15,360 nt of DNA from Bacillota bacterium. Lineage in GTDB: Bacteria; Bacillota_E; Sulfobacillia; Sulfobacillales; Sulfobacillaceae. The notes beneath the pieces were generated by a model. The model was not told the origin of the DNA. It made no database searches and saw nothing but the letters and a program-made list of their open reading frames with translations. The first letter of the stretch is position 1; each line of letters starts with the position of its first letter. Position numbers and translations under genes: made by a program. The DNA lies in contig JAKADJ010000021.1 of the NCBI GenBank assembly GCA_021820645.1, positions 1 to 15,360 of the forward strand, read 5' to 3'. Positions 5,914-15,360 of the stretch are shown one piece after another.

Positions 5914-7699
5914 AAGATCCCTCCTTTCCCTGTCTCATTGATTCCTTGGTCCGGATATTTGGTGTGTTCAATTCTTGCTGCAGTTTACGGACTGCCTCGA
6001 GAACATCTGGCGTCGCATCCCCTTGGCGAATACGCTCTTTGAGTTGATTCCAACGTCTTAATTGGGTTTGCCGTTCAATTGCTACGATATAGTCGTTAAT
6101 AGCCAAAATCCCTCCGTCAGGCCCCTCATAATGCACCGCTGCTACCACCACATCGCGTAGGGCTGGATCGACTGACTCAATCCATCGTGCCGTGTCCCGA
6201 TTCGCGGTCCCAGCGGCAATGTCTTGCAACACCGGAACCAGTGCTGCATCTTCCGCCCATTCCCGTACGCGATCCAGGACTTCAAGGGCTTTTTCCGGGT
6301 GACGCAACAACAACTGTAACAACTCGACGGCATAAGATGATGGGCGGGCTGGTTTCGATTCCGTTCTCTCCATATTATGCCTATTTTTTCCGAATGTATG
6401 CCGGGCGCCTTGCCAAACACCAAAACTTTGTGATAAAATACTCGGATTTATCCTTAACTTCTGAGCGATTTGCTCCAAATAACCCACTTGCTCCACGGGG
6501 TCCGCGATGGCCTTCCACAATGGTTTGAGCCGCTCCGTTGCCGAAGCCTTACCGCGTGGGGTCATTACCTCAGGTGCGGTCGCCACGTGGTTCAAGATGG
6601 CTGTTACGTATGGAACCCTAGCCTCAACGGCATCCCTGAGGGCCACTGGCCCCAGCCTGGTCACGCATTCATCCGGGTCTTTGACGTCCGGTGGCAGACT
6701 TACCGCATTGACTTTAAGACCCGCCCCCGATAACACCAAAAACGCTCTTTCCGTGGCTGCTTGCCCGGCCGCATCGGCGTCATACATGAGGTCCACCTCT
6801 TGACTAAATCGTGCCAGGTACCGGGCCTGGCCCTCCGTAAGACTGGTCCCCATGGTGGCAACAGCCTGGGTTAAATCCGCCTTATGGCATCCCACCACAT
6901 CGAAGTACCCTTCGACCAAAAGCGGCCGTTGTCCCCGCCGCCAGGCCGCCCGCGCCCAGTGGCTTCCGTAAAGTAGGGTCCCCTTTCGAAACATCGGCGT
7001 ATCTGGCGAGTTCAGATACTTGGGCTCTTGGTGGCCGCTTAATGCACGTCCACCGAATCCCGCAATCTTGCCATCCCGGTCCCAAATAGGGATCATCACC
7101 CGGTCCCGCCAACGGTCCACCACGCCAGCACCCTGATGTCGCCGCACCACGACCCCCGCGTTCTCCATAAGGGCATGGTCTACACCGTGGGCGGTTAAGT
7201 ACTCCACCAGGCCTTGCCATTGGTCCGGTGCATAGCCAATGCGAAACCGGTCGCGTAATGCATCTGACACTGCCCGCTGTGCCAAGTACTCGTTGAACGG
7301 ATATGACTCACGCGCGCTCACCAAAAAATAATCGAGAGTCCATTCTAGCACTTCGCGAATCCGCTGTTTAGCTTCTTGCAGGGGCGATCGGGCGTTATCA
7401 CGCGTGGGCAATTCAATCCCAGCTTGTTCGGCCAGCCCACTGACCACATCGCGGAACTCGCGTCCCTCCTTTTGAACCAAAAACGTAAAGACGGTCCCGC
7501 CCGCATGACAGCCGAAACAGTAGTACAACTTTTGCTCAGGATCGACACTAAACGACGGCGTCTTTTCCTGGTGGAAGGGGCAAAGCCCCCAAAAGTTTTT
7601 CCCCTTGCGTTTTAACATCACATACCGACCGATCACCTCTACGATATCGGTTGCTTCGCGAACCGAGGTAATCCACGCTTCGTATTCTTGATCCGGCAT
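5879..7699 (-). CDS. dnaG: DNA primase
   Basis: DnaG makes the RNA primers for leading- and lagging-strand replication and works with the replicative helicase. Its 606 residues are normal for the family. The CHC2-type zinc site is C40, H43, C61 and C64. The Toprim catalytic core is visible as E263 in LLVEGYFD and the acidic pair D307/D309 in YDADAAGQ, which hold catalytic metal. A variable linker near 430-455 leads to the C-terminal helicase-interaction domain, which is poorly conserved as usual. The ATG at 7699 has a GGGAG site about nine bases upstream. It is the first gene of a dnaG-rpoD unit, following the ppdK terminator; the 147-base gap (7700-7846) must hold its promoter, but I see only weak candidates there. 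Its stop lies 35 bases inside rpoD. Confidence 0.97.
   Translation of the reverse strand: MPDQEYEAWITSVREATDIVEVIGRYVMLKRKGKNFWGLCPFHQEKTPSFSVDPEQKLYYCFGCHAGGTVFTFLVQKEGREFRDVVSGLAEQAGIELPTRDNARSPLQEAKQRIREVLEWTLDYFLVSARESYPFNEYLAQRAVSDALRDRFRIGYAPDQWQGLVEYLTAHGVDHALMENAGVVVRRHQGAGVVDRWRDRVMIPIWDRDGKIAGFGGRALSGHQEPKYLNSPDTPMFRKGTLLYGSHWARAAWRRGQRPLLVEGYFDVVGCHKADLTQAVATMGTSLTEGQARYLARFSQEVDLMYDADAAGQAATERAFLVLSGAGLKVNAVSLPPDVKDPDECVTRLGPVALRDAVEARVPYVTAILNHVATAPEVMTPRGKASATERLKPLWKAIADPVEQVGYLEQIAQKLRINPSILSQSFGVWQGARHTFGKNRHNMERTESKPARPSSYAVELLQLLLRHPEKALEVLDRVREWAEDAALVPVLQDIAAGTANRDTARWIESVDPALRDVVVAAVHYEGPDGGILAINDYIVAIERQTQLRRWNQLKERIRQGDATPDVLEAVRKLQQELNTPNIRTKESMRQGKEGSYGTGETHGTSN
5920..5927 (-). 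promoter_or_regulatory. Ribosome binding site of rpoD inside dnaG
   Basis: AAAGGAGG on the minus strand lies six bases before the rpoD ATG and within the last codons of dnaG. It fixes the rpoD start and suggests that ribosomes finishing dnaG help initiation at rpoD. Confidence 0.8.
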
Positions 7700-7782
7700 G
7701 CGGAATCACTCCCACTTCAAGAAAAAATTCGCCATTAATTGTGATATTCCTGCTTGATTTCTATCTTTCCTGGGGATAACGC

Positions 7783-7825
7783 AAAAAACTATGCCAGCCG
7801 ATGACCTTTTGGGCTCATCGGCTGG
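7783..7825 (-). terminator. Intrinsic terminator of the era-ppdK operon
   Basis: An 11-bp perfect stem (7794-7804 with 7815-7825, CCAGCCGATGA and its complement) with a 10-base loop lies 21 bases after the ppdK stop. On the minus strand it is followed within five bases by six consecutive T (7783-7788). This is a standard Rho-independent terminator separating ppdK from dnaG. Confidence 0.85.
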
Positions 7826-7846
7826 GTACTCCTAGCTCCTTAGAAC

Positions 7847-10477
7847 TTAGTGACGAAGCGCCGCCTGTGCCGCGGCGAGTCGTGCAATAGGAACCCGATA
7901 GGGCGAGCAGCTTACATAATTCAGCCCCACCATGTGACAAAATTCAATGGAACTAGGATCTCCACCGTGCTCGCCGCAGATGCCGGCCACGAGCTCGGGT
8001 CGCGTCCGCCGCCCTTCCTCCAACCCAATCCGTATCAATCGGCCCACGCCTTCACGGTCTAAGACCATAAAAGGGTTGTCCGGGAGCACCTTATCCGCGA
8101 GATAGGTGGGTAAAAATTTACCTTCGGCGTCATCGCGACTATACCCAAATACGGTTTGAGTTAAATCATTGGTGCCAAAGGAGAAGAACTCCGCATCTTT
8201 AGCGATTTCGCCAGCCAATAAGGCGGCGCGCGGAATTTCAATCATGGTCCCAATTCGGTAGGGTAGGGAAGTGCCGGTTTCCTCGCCGACCCGGCGATTG
8301 ACTTCACCGACCAGATCTTTCATGATCTGCAACTCTTTTAGGGTTCCCACCAAAGGAATCATGACTTCTATCTCGGACTCTAGCCCTTCCTGGAGCAAGG
8401 CCGCTTCGGCCCGAAAAATGGCCTCGGCTTGCATGGCATAGATTTCGGGATAGACGATACCGAGGCGGACTCCGCGAAACCCTAACATTGGGTTAAATTC
8501 GAAGAGTGCCCGTGATCTCCGCAACACCGCCTCCAGGCGCTTCACCTCATCATGATGCCCGTCGGATCGGGCCATAGCGAGATCTCGCTCGGTATCTTCA
8601 ATGTCGGGCAGAAATTCATGAAGCGGTGGGTCCAGCAAACGGATGGTGACCGCGTACGGAGCCATAGCTTTTAAAATCCCGTAGAAATCGCCTTGTTGCA
8701 TCGGTAGCAACTTGGCCAAGGCTTTTTGGCGCTCCTCGAGGTCCTCGGCCAAAATCATCTCTTGCACAGCGGGCAGACGCTCCTGGCCCATAAACATGTG
8801 CTCGGTTCGCACCAGACCGATTCCTTCGGCCCCAAATTCTCTGGACAGCCGAGCATCTTCAGGGGTATCCGCATTCGCTTCAATTCCCAACCGTTTATGT
8901 TGGTCGGCCCACTCGAGAAGTTGATTGAATTCTTTCGATAGCGACGGTTCAATGGTAGGCACTAAACCCTTTACCACACGACCGGTTCCTCCATCGATGG
9001 TAATGATGGTATCCCGCTCAATACGTTGGTCCCCCGCCAAAAAGTAGCCCTCGGACAGCACAATCCGCACCTGGTCACAGCCCGTGACCGCAGGCTTGCC
9101 CATGCCGCGAGCGACGATGGCCGCGTGTGAGGTCATCCCTCCCCTACTGGTCAGAACACCTCGTGCCGCCACGATGCCGTGGATGTCGTCCGGGGTGGTC
9201 TCGGGCCGTACCAGAATCACGGCCTCGCCCTGCGACCCTCTTTGTTCCGCCTCATCCGCATCGAACACCACTTTACCGGATGCGGCGCCGGGTGAAGCCG
9301 GTAGGCCTTCTGCCAGCACATCCAATTCGGCGTGGGGATCGATTTGCCGATACAAAAGACGTTCCACCTGGGCCGGGTCCTGACGCAAGAGCGCCTCGGG
9401 CTGGCTAATAATCCCTTCCTGCGCCATGTCCACCGCAATTTTCACCGAGGCTTCCCCGGTCCGCTTTCCGGAACGGGTTTGCAAAATATATAATTTTTGT
9501 TGCTCCACCGTGAATTCAATATCCTGCATGTCACGATAGTGGGTTTCCAGCACTCGGCATACCTCGACCAGTTCGCCATGGGTCTTCGGCATCTCCGCCG
9601 CCATCTCTCCAATCGGTTTCGGAGTACGAATACCAGCCACGACATCTTCACCTTGCGCGTTGGTGAGGAATTCCCCGTACATGCCGGCCTCCCCGGTGTT
9701 CGGGTTACGGGTGAACAGTACCCCCGTGGCGGACGTAGTGCCCATGTTGCCAAACACCATGGATTGCACATTGACGGCAGTCCCGAGGTCATCCGCTATC
9801 TTATTAAGGCGGCGATACACAATGGCCCTGGGGTTCTTCCACGACCCAAAGACGGCACGGATCGCCATCTCCAACTGCTCTCGCGGGTCATCGGGGAAAT
9901 CTCGTCCCGTTTCTCTTTTTACCAAGGCGCGATAACGTTCTTGCACCAGCGTCAAGTGAGCTGCGGTTAAATCCGGGTCGTTCACCACCCCGACTTCGCC
10001 CTTGACCCTCGTTAGAATATCCTCGAACACATGATGCGGGATGCCCATCACCACGTTCCCAAACATCTGAATAAACCGCCGGTAGCTGTCCAGCGCAAAC
10101 CGCCGGTCCCCGGTAAGCTTTGCCAGCCCTTCGGCGGTTTCCAGATTCAGGCCGAGGTTGAGCACGGTGTCCATCATACCTGGCATCGAGATCGGCGCGC
10201 CGGACCGTACCGATACTAATAGGGGGGCGGTAACATCGCCCAGTCGCTTGCCGAGTTTTTGTTCCAGAGCGGTTAACTCTTCCCACACCTGGTCCATCAT
10301 ACCCTCGGGATAACTACCGGTCGTTGCAAAGACATTGCAGGCCACGGTGGTAATGGTAAAGCCCGGAGGCACCGGGAGTCCGATGCGGGTCATCTCCGCG
10401 AGCCCAGCCCCCTTGCCCCCCAAAAGCGCACGTTGGTCGCCTTGCCCATTTTCGAAAGGAAATACGTAACGAATCAT
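7847..10477 (-). CDS. ppdK: Pyruvate, phosphate dikinase
   Basis: The enzyme interconverts pyruvate, ATP and phosphate with PEP, AMP and pyrophosphate, in gluconeogenesis or pyrophosphate-linked glycolysis. Its 876 residues match the family. The N-terminal ATP-grasp domain (about 1-350) opens with FENGQGDQRALLGGKGAGLAEM-type sequence. The swivelling phosphohistidine domain (about 380-510) has the motif GGMTSHAA with H451 as phosphate carrier. The C-terminal PEP/pyruvate TIM barrel (about 520-870) ends with the signature GICGEHGGDP and catalytic C834. T449, two residues before the histidine, is the site type that PDRP regulators phosphorylate, and such a gene (ppsR) lies just upstream. The ATG has GGAGGAGG (10486-10493) eight bases before it. 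It is the last gene of its operon, 18 bases after ppsR. Confidence 0.98.
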   Translation of the reverse strand: MIRYVFPFENGQGDQRALLGGKGAGLAEMTRIGLPVPPGFTITTVACNVFATTGSYPEGMMDQVWEELTALEQKLGKRLGDVTAPLLVSVRSGAPISMPGMMDTVLNLGLNLETAEGLAKLTGDRRFALDSYRRFIQMFGNVVMGIPHHVFEDILTRVKGEVGVVNDPDLTAAHLTLVQERYRALVKRETGRDFPDDPREQLEMAIRAVFGSWKNPRAIVYRRLNKIADDLGTAVNVQSMVFGNMGTTSATGVLFTRNPNTGEAGMYGEFLTNAQGEDVVAGIRTPKPIGEMAAEMPKTHGELVEVCRVLETHYRDMQDIEFTVEQQKLYILQTRSGKRTGEASVKIAVDMAQEGIISQPEALLRQDPAQVERLLYRQIDPHAELDVLAEGLPASPGAASGKVVFDADEAEQRGSQGEAVILVRPETTPDDIHGIVAARGVLTSRGGMTSHAAIVARGMGKPAVTGCDQVRIVLSEGYFLAGDQRIERDTIITIDGGTGRVVKGLVPTIEPSLSKEFNQLLEWADQHKRLGIEANADTPEDARLSREFGAEGIGLVRTEHMFMGQERLPAVQEMILAEDLEERQKALAKLLPMQQGDFYGILKAMAPYAVTIRLLDPPLHEFLPDIEDTERDLAMARSDGHHDEVKRLEAVLRRSRALFEFNPMLGFRGVRLGIVYPEIYAMQAEAIFRAEAALLQEGLESEIEVMIPLVGTLKELQIMKDLVGEVNRRVGEETGTSLPYRIGTMIEIPRAALLAGEIAKDAEFFSFGTNDLTQTVFGYSRDDAEGKFLPTYLADKVLPDNPFMVLDREGVGRLIRIGLEEGRRTRPELVAGICGEHGGDPSSIEFCHMVGLNYVSCSPYRVPIARLAAAQAALRH

Positions 10478-10495
10478 CAGTCTAGCCTCCTCCGA

Positions 10496-11305
10496 TCACT
10501 GGTGTTTTAGTTCAAGTACACGACTTGCGGTCTCTTCCACCGCGTGATTACTCACGTCAATTACGGGGCACTTTAAGCGGCTAAATATGTCCCAGGCGTA
10601 GTCCAGTTCGGCCATAATCCGGTCCATCGTAGCGTATTGGGCCGAAGCGCCTAGGCCGAGAGTCTTCAAACGTTGGCGTCGAATACTCATCAATAGCTCG
10701 GGGTCGATGATAAGACCCACCGTCTTAGACCTGCCTACTCCAAAGACCTCCGCCGGCACCGGTATTTCTGGCACCAAGGGAACATTGGCCACCTTTAACC
10801 GGTGATTGGCTAGATAGAGGCTTACCGGAGTCTTGCTGGTTCGCGACACCCCAAGCAACACCACATCGGCGTCCTTAACTCCTTTGGGGTCTTTCCCGTC
10901 GTCGTACTTCACCGCGAATTCGATGGCATCCACTCGCTCAAAATAGTCGCGGTCGAGCCTATGACTGAGTCCGGCTACGAGTTGCGGCGCAATCCCCAGC
11001 GCTTCTTGTAGCGTATCCAAGACCGGACCCATGACGTCTACATGAGGCACCCCAAGTTGACTGGCCACCATATGTAGATGCTGGCGGAGTTCGGGGCGCA
11101 CCAAAGTATAAACGACCGCCGCCGTTTCGTCGGCCGCACGTTGAACCACGCGCTCAATGCCCGCGACGTCAGCTACGTGAGAGACCTTTTCGACGCGAAT
11201 CGTGGCGCGATCCTCAAATTGAATCGCCGCTCCGTGGACCACCCGCTCCGCGGTCTCTCCCAAGGAGTCCGACACAATATAAATACGGGCTTCTTCTTTG
11301 GTCAT
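10496..11305 (-). CDS. ppsR: PPDK/PEP synthase regulatory kinase-phosphorylase (PDRP, DUF299)
   Basis: Members of this family switch PPDK or PEP synthase off by ADP-dependent phosphorylation of a Thr next to the catalytic His, and on by phosphate-dependent dephosphorylation. The 269 residues show the conserved N-terminal VSDSLGETAE (11-20) and the nucleotide-binding loop G152-VSRTSK-T159, followed by the typical SLYLA and KVANVPLVPE stretch. The family label (also YqfL in Bacillus) covers both PPDK and PEP-synthase regulators; the ppdK gene 18 bases downstream, with a matching T-S-H motif, points to PPDK as target (inference). The ATG overlaps the glyS stop in an ATGA arrangement, so translation is probably coupled; a GGTGAG site lies six bases upstream. 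Confidence 0.95.
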   Translation of the reverse strand: MTKEEARIYIVSDSLGETAERVVHGAAIQFEDRATIRVEKVSHVADVAGIERVVQRAADETAAVVYTLVRPELRQHLHMVASQLGVPHVDVMGPVLDTLQEALGIAPQLVAGLSHRLDRDYFERVDAIEFAVKYDDGKDPKGVKDADVVLLGVSRTSKTPVSLYLANHRLKVANVPLVPEIPVPAEVFGVGRSKTVGLIIDPELLMSIRRQRLKTLGLGASAQYATMDRIMAELDYAWDIFSRLKCPVIDVSNHAVEETASRVLELKHQ

Positions 11306-13359
11306 CCGACGCTCACCAAGCCCATGTCAAAATATCGAGAGAGTCCGGCTCGCACCCTTGCGAGAAGGGCGAGACGATGCTCGCGCACCGTTAAATCGGG
11401 GTCCATGACGAGAACCTCATTAAATAATCGGTTCACCAAATCGGCCACTGTTAAGGCTCCCTCCCACCAATCCTCTGCGGCTATGGATTCTCTCCAAAGA
11501 TTTTCTGCGGCAATGGCCAAGGCGCGCTCAATCTCTAGGGGATACGAGGTATTCGACGTGTCGGCAGCGATAAGCTCCGTCGGTAACACCCGGTCGATGC
11601 GCTTATAGACCACGCGGAGCTCGTCCCATCCCGGACGCTGGATCAGCTCTTCTAACCAACGGATCCTTTGGGGCACCGTGCTCCACGGCAGGTCCGCCCC
11701 GAGCGTGGCCCGTACCAGTGTCGGCGGGTACTTTACCTCCAGATACGACGCGAGTCGCTGAGCGACTAGCCCATAGGTCTCCTCAACGATCGTTTCGGCC
11801 TCCCTAATATTGGCAACCAGGGCCATCTCTTTGATAATTTCACGGATGGCTCGATTATGCAAGAAGGAACTTCCTTCAAGCAGGATCCTGCCCACCGCCA
11901 AGGCCGCACGTCGAATCCCAAAGGGATCCTCCGATCCCGTCGGTTTCAGTCCATGTCCGAGCGCCATCACCAGGGTATCGACTCGGTCTATGAGCCCGAG
12001 CCATTGCCCTAAAGGAGTCGAGGGAATCCGATCACCAGCAAATAGTGGCCGATACTGATCCTCTATCGACGCGACAAGGGCCGGGGACTCGCCTTCGAGT
12101 CGGGCGTAAATCGCGCCCATCTCTCCTTGAAGTTCCGGAAACTCCTGGACCACATGGGTCAGCAAATCCGTTTTGTAAAGACGAATCACGCGCTCTAGGA
12201 TGCGCTGTTCCTCCAACCCCAGGTTCCACCAATCCTGGGTACGTTCAAAAAATTGTGATAGCCGGTCGATCTTTTCTCCGTAGGTACCCAGTCGAGCGTG
12301 GAGCAAGACCTGGCGCAGCCGGGGCAAACGCCCCTCTAATCGCTCTTTCAGATCCGCCTGATAGAAATATCTTGCGTCGGCAAGCCGGGCGCGTAGCACC
12401 TTCTGATTCCCTGTAATCACCCGGTCCAGATGTTCCCCGACCCCATTGCGCACCCCGATAAAGGCAGGAAGAAGCTTGCCTTGCTCGTCGTAGAGCGGAA
12501 AATAGCGTTGGTGAACCTTCATCGCCGTCACCAACACGAGTGCTGGCACCTCCAGAAAATCCCTGTCGAAATGACCCAGAAACGGGGTCGGCCATTCAAC
12601 CAAGTTCACCACTTCATTCAGCAAGACGGGATCCCAGTCGACTGTGGCCCCAATCTGGGTAGCTAACTCGTTTCCCGTCGACACAATCGCTTCCTGGCGA
12701 TCTTGGGCGCTTAACATCACGCCTCCGGTTTGAAGCGCCAACTCGTATTCGCTAATCCCCGTATAAGGAATCGGGCCGGGATGGTCGGTGCGGTTCCCGT
12801 GCGTCGCTGGCGCCGAGGAGACTCCCGCAATGGTCCCCGGTAACAGCGTTCGGCCGAGCCACAAGGACAGCCATCGTACAGGGCGGATAAAACGCCAATC
12901 TTCGTCACCCCAACGCATGCTGCGCGGCAATGCCACCGCCTCAAAGACGCCTTGGATTAGCTCAGGAAGAATCACTGAAGCAAATTCCTGGGGTTTATCC
13001 AAGACCGCGGCCAAGTACGTTTTGGTCCCCTCCACCACAGTTCTCAAGGCATCCGGTTCCTGATCCACTTTGCGGCAAAATCCTTTTAAGGCGGCCGTTG
13101 GTTCCCCGTTCGTCGAATCATAGGCGATGCTCATTAACGGCCCTCGGATGGTCTCTTGCTCTGGCTCTTGGCGGTCTAACACCGGCCCTCTTAGGGTCAG
13201 CCTCCTCGGTGTTGCCGCCGCCTCCACCGCTCCCGCATAGATCCTTTTCTGGCGTAGCGCTTCGGTCATGAGCGTCGCCAAGCTGTCTTGGATTGGGAGC
13301 AGGTATTGGCTTGGAATCTCCTCCACACCGAGTTCCCATAAGAATTCCTGTTGCATCAT
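11302..13359 (-). CDS. glyS: Glycyl-tRNA synthetase beta subunit
   Basis: This is the large subunit of the bacterial alpha2beta2 glycyl-tRNA synthetase, needed for tRNA binding by the complex. Its 685 residues are typical. Recognisable family stretches are [12 protein letters not shown] near 9-20, [18 protein letters not shown] near 145-165, EFPELQG followed by MG..YA near 400-412, and [10 protein letters not shown] near 474-483. The C-terminal third should be the DALR-type anticodon-binding part. Two adjacent ATGs (13357-13359 and 13354-13356) follow the strong site GAGGAGGTG (13365-13373), which lies in the end of glyQ; either could be used, and I kept the first, which overlaps the glyQ stop as ATGA. 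Its own stop overlaps the ppsR start by four bases. Confidence 0.97.
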   Translation of the reverse strand: MMQQEFLWELGVEEIPSQYLLPIQDSLATLMTEALRQKRIYAGAVEAAATPRRLTLRGPVLDRQEPEQETIRGPLMSIAYDSTNGEPTAALKGFCRKVDQEPDALRTVVEGTKTYLAAVLDKPQEFASVILPELIQGVFEAVALPRSMRWGDEDWRFIRPVRWLSLWLGRTLLPGTIAGVSSAPATHGNRTDHPGPIPYTGISEYELALQTGGVMLSAQDRQEAIVSTGNELATQIGATVDWDPVLLNEVVNLVEWPTPFLGHFDRDFLEVPALVLVTAMKVHQRYFPLYDEQGKLLPAFIGVRNGVGEHLDRVITGNQKVLRARLADARYFYQADLKERLEGRLPRLRQVLLHARLGTYGEKIDRLSQFFERTQDWWNLGLEEQRILERVIRLYKTDLLTHVVQEFPELQGEMGAIYARLEGESPALVASIEDQYRPLFAGDRIPSTPLGQWLGLIDRVDTLVMALGHGLKPTGSEDPFGIRRAALAVGRILLEGSSFLHNRAIREIIKEMALVANIREAETIVEETYGLVAQRLASYLEVKYPPTLVRATLGADLPWSTVPQRIRWLEELIQRPGWDELRVVYKRIDRVLPTELIAADTSNTSYPLEIERALAIAAENLWRESIAAEDWWEGALTVADLVNRLFNEVLVMDPDLTVREHRLALLARVRAGLSRYFDMGLVSVG

Positions 13360-14219
13360 GACGTCACCTCCTCGGCGACGGTTGCTTCCAAATAGGTGTC
13401 GGCGGCACTCCGTGCCATTTTCCGCAATCTTCCTAGGTAGCCTTGGCGCTCGGTGACAGAGATCACACCCCGAGCGTCCAGGGTATTGAAAATATGCGAT
13501 GCTTTAAGTAAAAATTCGTATCCCGGTCGTAGCACCCGTTCCGAAATGAGACGCCCGGCTTCCCTTTCATAAATCTCAAACAATTGGAACAGGACAGCGG
13601 GATCTGCCTTTTCAAAACTGTACGTGGCTTGTTCCCACTCTACTCGCTTAAACAGATCGCGATAGGTTACGCCGGGAGCCCACTCGATGGCCCAAATTTC
13701 GTCGACGTCGGCCAAGTAGCTCGTAAGGCGCTCCAACCCGTAGGTCAATTCCGCCGAAACGGGTCGGCAGGCGTGACCGCCCATCTGTTGAAAATAGGTA
13801 AACTGGCTGATTTCCATGCCGTCCAGCCACACTTCCCAGCCCACCCCCCAAGCCCCCATGGCTTGAGCCTCCCAGTTATCTTCTACCAGCCGAATGTCGT
13901 GATCCCGGCGATTAATTCCGAGTGCCTCCAAGCTCTTGAGATACAGCTCGACGACGTCGTCAGGGGCGGGTTTTAAGAGGACCTGAAACTGGTGGTGCTG
14001 ATATACACGATTCGGGTTATCTCCGTATCGGCCATCGACTGGGCGCCGCGATGGCTGCACATACCCCACCCGCCACGGATCCGGGCCTAAGGCGCGAAAG
14101 AAGGTCAGGGGATTCATGGTACCGGCACCCATTTCAATATCATACGGCTCCGCTATCAGGACACCTTGGTTCTTCCAATAAGTTTTGAGGCCATCCACTA
14201 TGTCTTGTAACGTTTTCAC
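13356..14219 (-). CDS. glyQ: Glycyl-tRNA synthetase alpha subunit
   Basis: This is the catalytic subunit that activates glycine with ATP and charges tRNA-Gly together with GlyS. Its 287 residues are normal. The class II synthetase core is highly conserved: [16 protein letters not shown] (31-46), [18 protein letters not shown] (54-71), [10 protein letters not shown] (75-84), [15 protein letters not shown] near 111-125 and YFQQMGG (142-148). The start is GTG at 14219, with AAAGGGGG (14228-14235) eight bases upstream. It lies 18 bases after recO and overlaps glyS by four bases, so the two subunits should be made in step. No T-box leader fits in the 18-base gap; expression depends on the operon promoter upstream of the window. 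Confidence 0.97.
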   Translation of the reverse strand: MKTLQDIVDGLKTYWKNQGVLIAEPYDIEMGAGTMNPLTFFRALGPDPWRVGYVQPSRRPVDGRYGDNPNRVYQHHQFQVLLKPAPDDVVELYLKSLEALGINRRDHDIRLVEDNWEAQAMGAWGVGWEVWLDGMEISQFTYFQQMGGHACRPVSAELTYGLERLTSYLADVDEIWAIEWAPGVTYRDLFKRVEWEQATYSFEKADPAVLFQLFEIYEREAGRLISERVLRPGYEFLLKASHIFNTLDARGVISVTERQGYLGRLRKMARSAADTYLEATVAEEVTS

Positions 14220-14237
14220 GCGGCTATCCCCCTTTCG

Positions 14238-15002
14238 CTATTCTTCCTTCGATAAAGTCAAAAGGCTCTGGATGAAACTAAGAGATCGCGGCCGTCTTCC
14301 CACGTGCGCCACCACGTAGCGGTCTAACAGATCAAACAGTTCCCGGTAGACGAAGCCCTTGGCCTCAACGGCTCCCAGACGTGATGGATTCATGGACATC
14401 CACTGCTGCCAGGTCTTATAGCTCCCTAACGAAAGACTCTCGATCGGCGTGCCCGATACACAATCCTGGCATTGCGCGTGCCCTTGTGCCACCAAGAGTG
14501 CGATGGGCCCCTTTTGCCCCAAGGGCCTACCGCAATCCCGGCATACGCCCCATTCCGGTGCGTATCCGGCAACTTCCAAGCATCGCCACGCCACCGTCAT
14601 TCCCACCGTGGCCGGATCCCGGCCTTGATTGAGAGCTTCCAATCCCAAAATCAGCCACTGAAAGGTCTCGGGAGACGCATCATGATCCGACCACAAACCG
14701 TCCACAATGTCAGCTAAGACCATCCCCCAGCTTAACGCCGTCAACTCATCGCGCATCCGGCCAAAGCCTTGAATGATATCGGCGCCGATCACGGTCGCCA
14801 TCGACGCCCGCCCTTGATACAACTCCACCATGACATAGGAGAGCGGATAGAGCCCCGCCTGAAGCTTACTTTTGGGTTTTCTAACCCCTCTGGCGATGGC
14901 GCCGATCTTCCCATGAGCTTGACCAAAAATGGTCACCAGGCTATCGGCCTCCCGATACGGTCGGGATTTCAAAACAATTCCTGCTTCTTGGTATTGCGCC
15001 AT
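14238..15002 (-). CDS. recO: DNA repair protein RecO
   Basis: RecO loads RecA at gaps with RecF/RecR and anneals SSB-coated single strands. The N-terminal OB-fold begins YQEAGIVLKSRPYREADSLVTIFG-like, the family signature. A four-cysteine zinc site is visible at C154/C157 and C178/C181 in this numbering. With the start at 15002 the protein has 254 residues, the usual length. A longer reading from 15083 would add 27 residues that overlap era and lie before the conserved N-terminus, so I reject it. The chosen ATG shares a base with the era stop (TAATG) and has GGAG (15011-15014) eight bases upstream. era and recO are neighbours in many Firmicutes. Confidence 0.95.
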   Translation of the reverse strand: MAQYQEAGIVLKSRPYREADSLVTIFGQAHGKIGAIARGVRKPKSKLQAGLYPLSYVMVELYQGRASMATVIGADIIQGFGRMRDELTALSWGMVLADIVDGLWSDHDASPETFQWLILGLEALNQGRDPATVGMTVAWRCLEVAGYAPEWGVCRDCGRPLGQKGPIALLVAQGHAQCQDCVSGTPIESLSLGSYKTWQQWMSMNPSRLGAVEAKGFVYRELFDLLDRYVVAHVGRRPRSLSFIQSLLTLSKEE

Positions 15003-15360
15003 TAAGACTTCTCCGGATCCTGATACCCTAGGCGAGAAAGCCACTGCTCTTGACTGCGCCATCGAGGGCGGACCTTCACCCATAGCTCGATAAAAACCCG
15101 ATGCCCATAGTATTCCTCGAGATCCTGGCGGGCCACTTGGCCAATTTGTTTCAGCATCTGGCCCTTTTGGCCGATCACGATGGCCTTTTGCGTGGGGCGT
15201 TCCACGTACAAGGTAGCGCGCACATAGGTTAATTCTGCAGAACGCGCGGTGCGCTCTTCCACCACCACCGCTAACGAATGCGGAATCTCCTCACGGGTCA
15301 ATTCCAAGGCCTTCTCCCGAATAATTTCCCCCACATAAAAGTCTTCACTTTGATCCGTCA
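15002..15360 (-). CDS. era: GTPase Era, C-terminal part (continues beyond window)
   Basis: Era is a GTPase that binds the 3' end of 16S rRNA and helps assemble the 30S subunit. Only about the last 119 codons are in the window; the GTPase domain lies off the right edge. The visible part includes the linker TDQSEDF...GEIIREK, which in intact Era joins the GTPase and KH domains, and the KH domain with the loop VIGQKGQMLKQIG. The frame is open to the window edge, so the GTG at 15334 is an internal Val codon, not the start. The stop overlaps the recO ATG as TAATG. era is the most upstream visible gene of the operon; its promoter is outside the window. Confidence 0.93.
   Translation of the reverse strand, partial: TDQSEDFYVGEIIREKALELTREEIPHSLAVVVEERTARSAELTYVRATLYVERPTQKAIVIGQKGQMLKQIGQVARQDLEEYYGHRVFIELWVKVRPRWRSQEQWLSRLGYQDPEKS
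15011..15014 (-). promoter_or_regulatory. Ribosome binding site deciding the recO start
   Basis: GGAG on the minus strand, eight bases before the ATG at 15002 and inside the end of era, supports the short form of RecO over the 15083 start. Confidence 0.6.

Noticed and set aside
9497..9970. 157-codon open frame on the plus strand
   Set aside because: It lies wholly antisense to ppdK, shows no family features or binding site, and has a composition typical of a shadow frame of a GC-rich gene.
11078..11608. 176-codon open frame on the plus strand across the ppsR/glyS junction
   Set aside because: It is antisense to two well-supported genes and its Arg/Ser-rich product looks like frame shadow.
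14220..14237. T-box leader for glyQS
   Set aside because: Only 18 bases separate recO and glyQ, which is far too short.
15003..15083. Longer RecO start at 15083
   Set aside because: The extra 27 residues precede the conserved RecO N-terminus, overlap the era KH domain coding region, and the ATG at 15002 has a binding site and a TAATG junction.

Overview
The window is mostly a conserved housekeeping block of a Gram-positive, Firmicutes-type bacterium. The lineage is inferred from three things: the minus-strand gene order era-recO-glyQ-glyS-ppsR-ppdK-dnaG-rpoD, a two-subunit glycyl-tRNA synthetase, and strong purine-rich Shine-Dalgarno sites. The moderately high GC and protein style would suit a deep-branching Sulfobacillus-like clostridial lineage, but that is a guess from general knowledge, not a database match.

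Right to left on the minus strand, about 7850-15360 is one tight operon: the 3' end of era, then recO, glyQ, glyS, ppsR and ppdK. Genes overlap by 1-4 bases or are separated by 18 bases. It ends in a clear intrinsic terminator (7783-7825). A second unit, dnaG-rpoD, follows; the two genes overlap by 35 bases, and a hairpin lies just after rpoD. asnB then has its own roughly 200-base upstream region with a near-perfect 20-bp palindrome.

The left 2.7 kb is less conserved. It holds a plus-strand, membrane-anchored serine hydrolase of the class A beta-lactamase fold with a repeated helical stalk, a minus-strand hemerythrin-like (HHE) protein convergent with it, and a small plus-strand gene whose end overlaps the end of asnB.

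The genes cover ribosome assembly (Era), recombination (RecO), Gly-tRNA charging (GlyQS), PEP/pyruvate interconversion with its regulator (PpdK/PpsR), replication priming (DnaG), primary transcription (SigA/RpoD) and asparagine synthesis (AsnB). I see no mobile element, CRISPR array, tRNA, rRNA or defence cluster, and no convincing new multi-gene system. The points most worth a second look are the architecture of the serine hydrolase and its possible ECF-type promoter, a perfect 18-bp hairpin between convergent genes, the asnB upstream palindrome, and a possible pseudoknot after rpoD.
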